Positions 8,149-13,806 of a stretch of 15,143 bases of DNA are shown in pieces. This stretch comes from Verrucomicrobia bacterium UBA3214 (GTDB lineage: Bacteria > Verrucomicrobiota > Kiritimatiellia > RFP12 > UBA1067). Both the position numbers and the translations under genes were made by a program. Every line of letters starts with the position of its first letter. Positions within the stretch are counted from its first letter, which is position 1. Location: positions 887-16,029 of the forward strand of contig DEWI01000104.1 of assembly GCA_002363575.1 (NCBI GenBank), read 5' to 3'. A model generated the notes under the pieces. That model had not been told where the DNA came from. It worked only from the letters and a program-made list of their open reading frames with translations, and did not search any database.

Positions 8149-8167
8149 CCGCGCCCGAAACCGCATC

Positions 8168-8806
8168 ATGGCAATATATTTCGATTTAGACGGCACGCTG
8201 ATCGACTCGCGCGCCGATTTGGCTGCAACGGTCAACCATACGAGACGCGATCTAGGGCTCGCCGAACTCCCGCAGGACGACATCTTGAGGCATGTCGGAC
8301 GAGGTGCGCGCCACTTGCTGGCCAACGCCATTCCGGAGGCCGCGGGAAGCGATTCCCCGGTAGAGCTTTTCATGTCGCACTATGGCGAACACATGCTGGA
8401 CGCCGTGACGCTCTATCCGGGCGTCCGCGAGACGCTCGATGCGCTGCATTCGCGCGGTTGTCCGCTCGGCATCAATACCGCCAAACCCCGCTTCGCCACG
8501 CTGGCGATCCTCGAACATTTCGGGCTGACCGCGCATTTCGCCTCCGGCATCGTAGCCGGCGGCGATACGGCCGAATTCAAGCCTTCGGCGCAACCCCTTC
8601 TTGAATGCGCCAGACGCCTAGGCAGAGAAATCTCGCCTGACGACTGGATGGTTGGCGACAACTGGACAGATGTGGAATGCGCGAAAAACGCCGGCTGCAA
8701 AAGCGCCTTTTGCGCCTTCGGCTTCGGCATCCTGCGCGACTCCATCCCGACGGCGACAATCCAATCTTTCCCCGAACTCTTGACCTTGCTGCACAGCGAA
8801 ACTTGA
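8168..8806 (+). CDS. HAD-superfamily hydrolase, phosphoglycolate-phosphatase-like
   Basis: 212 residues, HAD subfamily IA with an alpha-helical cap. Motif I FDLDGTLIDS (5-14; nucleophile D6, acid/base D8), motif II GINTAKP (101-107, Thr104), motif III K138 in EFKPS, motif IV GDNWTDVECA (163-172, D164/D168). Closest in style to phosphoglycolate phosphatase (Gph), which removes 2-phosphoglycolate made during DNA repair or oxygenase activity, but HAD specificity cannot be read from sequence. Motif IV has GDN where most relatives have GDS. Cytoplasmic, no signal peptide. Lies 19 nt after folE with no clear ribosome-binding site. A role in dihydroneopterin phosphate dephosphorylation is conceivable from position only. 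Confidence 0.85.
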   Translation: MAIYFDLDGTLIDSRADLAATVNHTRRDLGLAELPQDDILRHVGRGARHLLANAIPEAAGSDSPVELFMSHYGEHMLDAVTLYPGVRETLDALHSRGCPLGINTAKPRFATLAILEHFGLTAHFASGIVAGGDTAEFKPSAQPLLECARRLGREISPDDWMVGDNWTDVECAKNAGCKSAFCAFGFGILRDSIPTATIQSFPELLTLLHSET

Positions 8807-9008
8807 CACCGCCGCCGGCTCTTCGAAAGAATGCCTAAAACCCCTGCCCGGTCCATCTTGCTGGTGTTCAGCCGTTTCCGAGAAGCGGAATGCGCCGCTT
8901 AGGGCGAATCTGAACCCCTGAGATCGGTGCGCGCACGCGAAATCCTCCAAACCATTTCCAAAACCGCGCCCAAACTACAGTTTTTGCCTCCTTTGCCGCT
9001 TGCTCTGG
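8807..9008. other. Intergenic stretch after the HAD gene, no gene recognised
   Basis: No frame here has convincing protein features. The only structure seen is a weak inverted repeat, AAGCGG/CCGCTT with a 6-nt gap near 8883-8900, without a T-run. The stretch leads into the 22-bp repeat array; its final bases already match the tail of a repeat unit. Confidence 0.5.
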
Positions 9009-9180
9009 CGACCCCAGTCACGCGCCAAAGCGACTCCAGTCGCTTGCTCTGGCGACCCCAGTCGCGCGCCAAAGCGACTCCAGTCGCTTGCACTGGCGAC
9101 TCTAGTCGCTTGCTCTGGCGACTCCAGTCGCAAATCAAAGCGACCCCAGTCGCAAATCAAACCGACTCCAGTCATCAAAC
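9009..9180. repeat. 22-bp tandem repeat array with palindromic cores
   Basis: Seven full units and one partial unit of exactly 22 bp start at 9009, 9031, 9053, 9075, 9097, 9119, 9141 and 9163; a partial unit precedes them. Each begins with a conserved core CGACYCCAGTCRC (one core has CGACTCTAGTCGC) followed by a 9-bp linker of three types: TTGCTCTGG, GCGCCAAAG and AAATCAAAG/C. The core contains inverted arms CGACT/AGTCG around 2 bp in the CGACTCC-type units. It does not look coding: frames across it are low complexity with no matching start or stop signals. Confidence 0.9.
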
Positions 9181-9305
9181 GTCACAAACCTGCACACGCC
9201 AAATGGCGCTCAGGCAACGCGCCCAAACCGTATCTTCGGAACTTTACGTTCCCTCCACTCCACCCCCCGCACAACATCGAGAGGGATGCGCTCCCGCGCG
9301 TTCGC

Positions 9306-9324
9306 AAAAAAGCCCCGACGGGGC
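9306..9324 (-). terminator. Rho-independent terminator (minus strand)
   Basis: On the minus strand GCCCC-GTC-GGGGC is followed directly by TTTTTT: a 5-bp GC stem, 3-nt loop and six-T run. It lies downstream of the DUF4160-DUF2442 remnant in its direction of transcription and probably ended that transcript. Confidence 0.7.
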
Positions 9325-9337
9325 GATACATAAATAG

Positions 9338-9374
9338 CCGGGGGTTCCGCGCGCAACGCGCGCGGAACCCCCGG
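9338..9374. repeat. Perfect 17-bp-stem hairpin (REP-like palindrome)
   Basis: CCGGGGGTTCCGCGCGC at 9338-9354 is answered perfectly by its reverse complement at 9358-9374 with a 3-nt loop. It sits 14 bp from the minus-strand terminator and downstream of the DUF2442 remnant. No T-run follows, so it is more like a REP/MITE-type palindrome or transcript-stabilising hairpin than a terminator. Confidence 0.85.
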
Positions 9375-9469
9375 TACCGGCGCAAAGTTGAATCGAACCC
9401 CGAAGAGGTGGCACAACTACTGCAACGCGCAGGATTAAGGGTTATAGTTCCGAGGCGTACTGCTTTTTC

Positions 9470-9706
9470 GATCCTTCCCATACCGCCTACCGCCTCTGGG
9501 GCGACGTCAATATCGTTCGGCCAGCAGAGAGTCCCGTGTTCGACGCGGACCTGATTGAACAGCGAATAATCCGCGAGTGGTGCACTGATCGCGTAATCGA
9601 TAAGATACTTGCAATCGAAAATGCCGCGCTGCCCGTTGTTGAACACGATGGCAACCTTGTAATCGTCCAATGGCGTCGCGGAAATTGCCTTTGCGCAACT
9701 AAGCAT
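9470..9706 (-). pseudogene. DUF2442 protein (stop lost, probably decayed)
   Basis: From ATG at 9706, preceded by a strong AAAGGAGGT site, the minus strand encodes a DUF2442 domain: ATPLDDYKVAIVFNNGQ, GIFDCKYLI, ADYSLFNQVRVEHGTLCWPNDIDVAPEAV. Family members are 75-100 residues and end shortly after the WPNG-DxAPE segment; here the frame runs on without homology through the hairpin and past the terminator to about 9182, so the normal stop is lost by mutation or by insertion. I give the end of recognisable homology, about 9470, as the boundary. Function of the family is unknown; it is nearly always paired with DUF4160. Confidence 0.65.
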
Positions 9707-9916
9707 GGCCGCACCTCCTTTTCGCTTCACTTCAAGCGGAGAAATTTTGAAGAACTTCCTGTCACTGCCAATGAGTCGCCAATTCTCCATGAATTCTGCA
9801 GAATGCAAATCCATCCAGACTTGCGCGAGACGAATCTTGGCCTTGGGGAATCCATCGTCAAACTCCATCAGCTCGCCATCTGGGCCGCGAACGACGGCAT
9901 CATACTCGGCATAGTA
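9704..9916 (-). pseudogene. DUF4160 protein remnant (5' truncated)
   Basis: The minus-strand frame reads YYAEYDAVVRGPDGELMEFD, then AQVWMDLHSAEFMENWRL and ending KISPLEVK, the C-terminal two thirds of a DUF4160 domain. The usual N-terminus (a strand pair ending in PPHxH) is missing: a stop codon lies a few codons before the recognisable part and no start codon lies between. The normal stop is also gone, so the frame continues into the DUF2442 gene. DUF4160-DUF2442 pairs are widespread and have been suspected to be toxin-antitoxin-like, which is unproven. The break near 9920-9960 coincides with an AT-rich junction to unrelated sequence. Confidence 0.65.
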
Positions 9917-9977
9917 AATAGTCGATTATGCAAAACCTTTTGGATGTGATATATTGACCCATTTATTGTAATTAAAT

Positions 9978-10463
9978 GACCACGAGGAATACGGCTTCCA
10001 TCTCGGCAAAAAGCCCGTCACGCCGGAGGAGATTGAGGGATTCAAACGCTGGCAGCGCGACCAGGAAGCGGAATACCGGGAACGCCACCGCGACCATATA
10101 ACGACCTACAACCGCGAATACCGCCGCCGGAAGCGCCAGGAGGCGCGTGAAGCCGCGCAGTCAAAATGGACGCCGAAGCAGTGAGCGGCGTGGGAAAAGA
10201 AGCAGGCATCAAAAGAGCGCGGCTCTCCCCAGTGGCTCGTCAAGGCAGTCGTGAAGCACCTAGCCGCCGAGCAGAACGTCTCGGAAGAACAGATAACCGC
10301 CCGACTCATCGAACTCGGCGGCTTGGACTTCCTCATCAAGGGCGCGGAGTCGTTGGGCGCGGCACGCTGCCGGACCAAGGGCGCTGTTTTCGCCGCCGCA
10401 AGAGCGATGGCTTTCTACCTCGATCCAGACAATGCGGAGATGTTCAAGACGGGGGACAAGTGA
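9978..10463 (+). pseudogene. Charged mobile-element-like gene with lost start and in-frame TGA
   Basis: One plus-strand frame has gene-like composition for 161 codons: DHEEYGFHLGKKPVTPEEIE, a very basic/acidic stretch (YNREYRRRKRQEAREAA), TGA at 10182-10184, then in the same frame AAWEKKQASKERGSPQWLVK and a second part ending MAFYLDPDNAEMFKTGDK. There is no start codon before the first part (TAA lies two codons upstream), so the gene is broken at both points. A GTG at 10251 could start a 70-residue product of the second half. The family is not recognised; small charged proteins of this kind occur in prophages and integrative elements. Its 5' break lies at the same AT-rich junction as the DUF4160 break. 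Confidence 0.5.
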
Positions 10464-10746
10464 GTTGCCATTGTAATCTGTGAATGCGTCCTAGATAATG
10501 TTGTAATATGTCGGGATTACGGATGTTTCCCTTGCGATTTCTACGCTCATTTACCCTATGCTAACCCGCTGATTTTTGGTAAAATATCCGCACCGTCATG
10601 CGAAACGCAGGGCGGGGATTGTTGCTATTATGTCGCCACGACAGGAGAGCGTTTGCGAACTAAAGGATGATTAGGTAATCATCCGCTTGGCAGTTCACGC
10701 CATTCGCCATTCTCCGCCCCTCAACAAAAAGAAAGGAGCAGAGAAC
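10464..10746 (+). promoter_or_regulatory. Leader region of the recombinase gene
   Basis: About 280 nt without a gene. It holds a TAAAAT -10-like element at 10580-10585 lacking a well-spaced -35, a perfect 8-bp hairpin GGATGATT-AGGT-AATCATCC near 10664-10683, and AAAGGAG (10732-10738) 8 nt before the recombinase ATG. A transcript from 10580 would have a ~155-nt leader, leaving room for control by RNA folding. Confidence 0.35.
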
Positions 10747-11694
10747 ATGGCTAAAATTGTACCGACCATTCAGATGGTCTTGGAGAAGTATCCGAAGATC
10801 GCCGCTGTCGAGCGGCTCCGCATGGGCAAGCCGGGCAAGAAGACCGTCCGCAACATGGTCGTAAGCGTGGCGAGGCTCTGCAAGATGGCAGGGATAGACA
10901 CGGCGGAGACTTACGCCTCGCTGACCCGGAAGCGCCTCACGAAGGTTCTCGACCATGCCATCAAGGAAGGTCTCAAGGCCGTCACCATCTGGAGTTACCT
11001 GAATGCTGTCAAGGCTGTGATGGCTAGATGGACGCATTCCTACTATGCTGATGCTCATTGGGCTGTGCCTACAATCGAACTGCCGTCCTACAACCGACAG
11101 ATTCAACGGTACATCCGCCCAGACAAGAAGGTTCTCGCCAAGGTCAAGAAGTGGTACGCCAGCCTTGTCGAACGCGACGACAACCGCGAGTGGGTGGCGG
11201 CTACGCTGATGCTCGAGTTCGCCATGAGGAATGGCGACGTGGAGCGGCTTCGCTGGAGCGACTTCCGCGAGAAGGATGGCGGCATCGTCCTCTGCTATGT
11301 TCCACACAAGACGGCGCTTTCGTCTGGACGCCGCGTCGCCTGGCCTGTGCATCCGGACATCTGGGAGAAACTATCCGTCTATCGTGACACAGACACACAC
11401 CAGCACAAGCGCAAGGGGTGGAGTAAACTAGAGGACAAGAACTCTGCACTCGTCGTGCCTTGCGCGAGAGACGTCTTTGTGCGCCTCAACAAAGACCTCC
11501 GCACACAGAAGATCTTCACTGGTCCTAAGGGTTGCTACGAACTTCGGAAGATATGCATCGACCATGTGTATCAGAAGTTCGGGGCGGAAATGGCCTCATC
11601 CATCTCCGGCGATGACATCCGCACCATGATGCGCTACTACGCTGATCCGTCGCAACCAAACATTGGTGACCTCCGTATCATCGACCTCATTTGA
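10747..11694 (+). CDS. Tyrosine recombinase/integrase family protein with altered catalytic histidines
   Basis: 315 residues. N-terminal ~110 residues form a helical SAM-like DNA-binding region (TVRNMVVSVARLCKMAGI, KVLDHAIKEGLKAVTIWSYL). The C-terminal domain follows the tyrosine recombinase layout: R161 in EFAMRNGDVERLRWSDF (Arg I), K188 in VPHKTALSSGRR (beta-hairpin Lys), YELRK (264-268) where HxxR is usual, so His is Tyr but Arg267 remains, SGDDIRTMMRYY (287-298) where GHSS is usual, so the second His is Gly288, and nucleophile Tyr297 (or 298). RKR-Y are therefore kept while both His positions differ. The ATG at 10747 is chosen for its AAAGGAG site. Its stop overlaps the frame of the first signal-less surface gene, hinting at co-transcription. 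It could catalyse the rearrangements proposed here, or be a remnant integrase. Confidence 0.75.
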   Translation: MAKIVPTIQMVLEKYPKIAAVERLRMGKPGKKTVRNMVVSVARLCKMAGIDTAETYASLTRKRLTKVLDHAIKEGLKAVTIWSYLNAVKAVMARWTHSYYADAHWAVPTIELPSYNRQIQRYIRPDKKVLAKVKKWYASLVERDDNREWVAATLMLEFAMRNGDVERLRWSDFREKDGGIVLCYVPHKTALSSGRRVAWPVHPDIWEKLSVYRDTDTHQHKRKGWSKLEDKNSALVVPCARDVFVRLNKDLRTQKIFTGPKGCYELRKICIDHVYQKFGAEMASSISGDDIRTMMRYYADPSQPNIGDLRIIDLI

Positions 11695-12470
11695 GCGTCG
11701 AATTTCAGGGCGGTGGCGCTCGTTCTCCCGCCCTGAAATGTAGCCAAGTGGCGTTTGGCGACGTCGTATCCAGCGACGTAGTGGGGTATGATCAGGTCGG
11801 TCTCAAGAGTGGCGGTCAGGCTTCAGGCGTAGGAGCTTCGTTCGTCAATGTTGATTCGAGCGAAACTACACTTGCTGATCTTTCCGTAACTGGCTACGAT
11901 GCCGAGGAAGGCTACGCAGACTTCCAGATTTATGCCAAGAAACTGGATGGCTATGGACGTGGCGGAACAGCGTACAACTGGTGCGACTTCGAAGAAGAAG
12001 GTGAAACCTACAAAGGTTGGTTCGATGATGATATGAATGAATACAATGACGTAGAACTCGCTCCTGGCGAAGGTCTTTGGGTGTACTCACCTAGCACCGA
12101 CTTCAAGGTTCAGAGTGCTGGTGCAGTTCCGAAGACTTCAATATCTGTTTCTCTGCGTGGAGGCGGTCAGGCCAAGATGGTTGCCAATCCAATGCCTGCA
12201 ACTTTGACGCTTGGTCAAATCAGTGTTGAGGGTTATGATGCAGAAGAAGGATATGCAGATTTCCAGATTTATGCGAAGAAACTGGATGGCTATGGACGTG
12301 GCGGAACAGCATATAACTGGTGCGACTTCGAGGAGGAAGGCGAAACCTACTATGGTTGGTATGATGATGACATGAACGAGTACAATGATGTCGAAGTTGC
12401 CGCCGGCGAAGGTCTTTGGATTTACTCGCCCAGCACCTCCTACTCCGTCGTATTCCCCAGCCCTCTCTAA
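11691..12470 (+). CDS. Two-repeat surface-type protein, cassette A, no signal peptide
   Basis: From the conserved VAFGDVVSSDVVGY (nucleotides 11747 on) the frame encodes ~240 residues made of two ~105-residue repeats, each with TLxDL/TLGQI, GYDAEEGYADFQIYAKKLDG, GRGGTAYNWCDF, ETYxGW, YNDVE and GEGLWxYSPST. The protein is acidic and rich in Gly/Tyr, typical of secreted surface proteins; the family is not recognised. Upstream of VAFG the frame runs only to a TTG overlapping the recombinase stop, through a hairpin, and shows no hydrophobic signal sequence and no ribosome-binding site. The homologous gene at the right edge has a normal signal peptide ending at exactly this point. So this is probably a silent cassette, or expressed only after rearrangement. 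The PEP-CTERM gene follows 70 nt downstream. Confidence 0.65.
   Translation: MSVEFQGGGARSPALKCSQVAFGDVVSSDVVGYDQVGLKSGGQASGVGASFVNVDSSETTLADLSVTGYDAEEGYADFQIYAKKLDGYGRGGTAYNWCDFEEEGETYKGWFDDDMNEYNDVELAPGEGLWVYSPSTDFKVQSAGAVPKTSISVSLRGGGQAKMVANPMPATLTLGQISVEGYDAEEGYADFQIYAKKLDGYGRGGTAYNWCDFEEEGETYYGWYDDDMNEYNDVEVAAGEGLWIYSPSTSYSVVFPSPL
11702..11739. repeat. Perfect 12-bp inverted repeat between recombinase and first cassette
   Basis: ATTTCAGGGCGG (11702-11713) and CCGCCCTGAAAT (11728-11739) are exact inverse complements with a 14-nt spacer, starting 7 nt after the recombinase stop and ending 7 nt before the conserved 30-nt junction block. No T-run follows, so it is a poor terminator; it could be a recombinase-binding site or an mRNA hairpin. 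Confidence 0.8.
11747..11776 (+). repeat. 30-nt junction block, copy A
   Basis: The block beginning AGTGGCGTTTGGCGACGTCG is identical over 30 nt to copy B (14513-14542, opposite strand), and its first 15 nt match copy C at 15129-15143. It encodes VAFGDVVSSD, and even the third codon positions are identical, whereas the codons just after it differ silently. It contains the 8-bp palindrome CGACGTCG. Confidence 0.9.
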
Positions 12471-12474
12471 TAAC

Positions 12475-12540
12475 AATTTGCTACGGGTGCGACGCATGGT
12501 GTGCCGTGCTCTGTAGGAAACAAAACAAAGGAAAACAACA
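12475..12540 (+). promoter_or_regulatory. Conserved leader before PEP-CTERM gene A
   Basis: AATTTGCTACGG, then GCATGG-TGTG-CCGTGC (a 6-bp hairpin with one wobble pair) and an A-rich stretch with AAAGGA before the ATG. The same order of elements stands before PEP-CTERM gene B with small indels, keeping the hairpin through a further G-U change. AATTTGCTACG also recurs at 14886. Whether it is promoter, RNA element or DNA site is open. Confidence 0.45.
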
Positions 12541-13098
12541 ATGAAGAAACTCGTGATAGCCCTCGCGGTTGCCGCTTGTGCGACGGTCGTCAATGCGGCT
12601 GCATTCAACTGGACATCTTCCGGTACAAACGCCGCCAAGACGTTCTACGGCTCGGATGGCACATCCACAATTGCTGGAACCACAGTATATTTGATGGACG
12701 CGGCTACTGTGACGCAGAGTGCGCTCCTTACGGCACTTCGCGACGGGGGGAGCATTACTGACTATGCGTCGGTGTCGTCGCAGGCACTTGATACAAACAG
12801 CCGCCTTGCAGCAAAAGAATTTTCATATGGTTCCTCTGGTAATTCATATGACTTCTACATGGCCATTGTAAGTGGGGATAATGTGTTTCTCTCCGCTTCC
12901 GTTAGCGCATCAGGGCAAGATGCCGACGTTTCTAAGGTTTCATTCTCTGGCATCAAGACCGCTACCCAGACTGTTTTCTCTGATGCATCAGCCGCCTATT
13001 CGTCTGCCGGCTGGTATCAGACAGTTCCCGAACCTACTTCTGGCTTGCTGATGCTTCTTGGTATGGCTGGGCTGGCACTCCGCCGCCGCCGCGCTTAA
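12541..13098 (+). CDS. PEP-CTERM sorting-domain protein A
   Basis: 185 residues. Signal peptide MKKLVIALAVAACATVVNAA (cleavage near 20-21), a Ser/Thr/Ala-rich extracellular region beginning AFNWTSSG, and a C-terminal PEP-CTERM tail: VPEPTSG, a hydrophobic helix LLMLLGMAGLALR and the basic end RRRRA. PEP-CTERM proteins are exported, then recognised by an exosortase that cleaves at the PEP box and releases or attaches the protein to the surface. No exosortase gene is in the window. About half of the positions match PEP-CTERM protein B. Lies 70 nt after cassette A in the same direction, probably one transcript; a terminator follows at 13122. Confidence 0.88.
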   Translation: MKKLVIALAVAACATVVNAAAFNWTSSGTNAAKTFYGSDGTSTIAGTTVYLMDAATVTQSALLTALRDGGSITDYASVSSQALDTNSRLAAKEFSYGSSGNSYDFYMAIVSGDNVFLSASVSASGQDADVSKVSFSGIKTATQTVFSDASAAYSSAGWYQTVPEPTSGLLMLLGMAGLALRRRRA

Positions 13099-13121
13099 CT
13101 GCTTATTCAGCAATGACAAAG

Positions 13122-13153
13122 AAGCCGTCCTCTTGCGAGGGCGGCTTTCTTTT
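13122..13153. terminator. Terminator between the convergent units
   Basis: AAGCCGTCCTC (13122-13132), loop TTGC, GAGGGCGGCTT (13137-13147; one G-T pair), then TCTTTTC on the plus strand. This is an 11-bp intrinsic terminator for the plus-strand unit. On the minus strand the stem is followed by the weaker run CTTTG, so it may serve both converging transcripts. Confidence 0.85.
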
Positions 13154-13177
13154 CGCACGGATTGCGCGATATTGGCC

Positions 13178-13750
13178 TTAGGCACGTTTGCGCTTCAGGG
13201 CGAGGCCTGCCATACCGAGGAGTATAAGAAGCCCGCTCGTCGGCTCCGGGACGGCGTACCAGCCAGCACCATTGGCAGCGAAAGTTGCCGTATTGTCGCT
13301 AAACACTTTCTTCGTTGCAGTGCCAATGCTAGCGAAGGAGACATTCACTGTGTCGGACGCTTGCCCTGTTGCACCTTTAGATGCGGAAAGGAATACGTCA
13401 TCTCCGTTGATGACAGCAAAGTAGAAGTCGTAACTCTGCTCTGCAGCACCATAGCTAAACCCCTGCGCCGTAATCTGGCTGTTGTTTGCGAGAGTCTGCG
13501 ATGCAACCGATGTAAAGGCCGTTATCGCTTTATTGTCGCGAAGACCAGCTAGTAGCGCATCCTGCGAAGTTACTGCCGCATCAAAGAGATACAGCGTGTA
13601 AGGCGTTGTCGCGGAGTATAGCGCCGTGCCAGCCTTGCTATTGATTGTTTTTGCAGATGCACCGACTCCACTGGATGTCCAGTTGAACGCTGCCGCCTGA
13701 ACGCCCGCCGCCAAAGCGACGACACCAAGCGCAATTATTATTTTTTTCAT
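13178..13750 (-). CDS. PEP-CTERM sorting-domain protein B
   Basis: 190 residues, a paralog of PEP-CTERM protein A in inverted orientation. Signal peptide MKKIIIALGVVALAAGVQAA, mature part starting AFNWTSSGVGASAKT, shared motifs SQTLANNSQITAQGFSYG, SYDFYFAVINGDDVFLSAS and GWYAVPEPTSG, then hydrophobic LLILLGMAGLAL and basic KRKRA. The sorting tail suggests exosortase processing and surface display. It follows cassette B by 56 nt with the same leader elements before it (AAGGAAA site). It is diverged from protein A at many silent and non-silent positions, so the duplication is not recent. Confidence 0.88.
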   Translation of the reverse strand: MKKIIIALGVVALAAGVQAAAFNWTSSGVGASAKTINSKAGTALYSATTPYTLYLFDAAVTSQDALLAGLRDNKAITAFTSVASQTLANNSQITAQGFSYGAAEQSYDFYFAVINGDDVFLSASKGATGQASDTVNVSFASIGTATKKVFSDNTATFAANGAGWYAVPEPTSGLLILLGMAGLALKRKRA

Positions 13751-13806
13751 TTTCTACTTTCCTTTTTTGTTCCCGCACGACACACCATGCGCCGTACAAA
13801 ATTCAT
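13751..13806 (-). promoter_or_regulatory. Conserved leader before PEP-CTERM gene B
   Basis: On the minus strand GAATTTTGTACGG, then GCATGG-TGTG-TCGTGC and an A-rich AAAAAAGGAAAG ribosome-binding region. The hairpin, spacing and sequence match the leader of PEP-CTERM gene A apart from two 6-nt indels, supporting duplication of a two-gene unit with a functional leader. Confidence 0.45.

Noticed and set aside
9009..9180. CRISPR array
   Set aside because: Period is only 22 bp, linkers are 9 bp and recur, and no cas genes are present; these are tandem repeats, not spacers.
9388..9402. tRNA T-loop-like sequence (minus-strand GGGGTTCGATTC)
   Set aside because: The flanking bases do not form a T stem and no acceptor, D or anticodon arm can be built around it.
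10182..10184. TGA read as an amino acid
   Set aside because: TGA is a regular stop in gatC, gatA, the cyclophilin and recombinase genes, and no recoding element is apparent.
11702..11739. Recombinase-gene terminator
   Set aside because: The 12-bp stem has a 14-nt loop and no T-run after it, so intrinsic termination is unlikely; kept as an inverted repeat.
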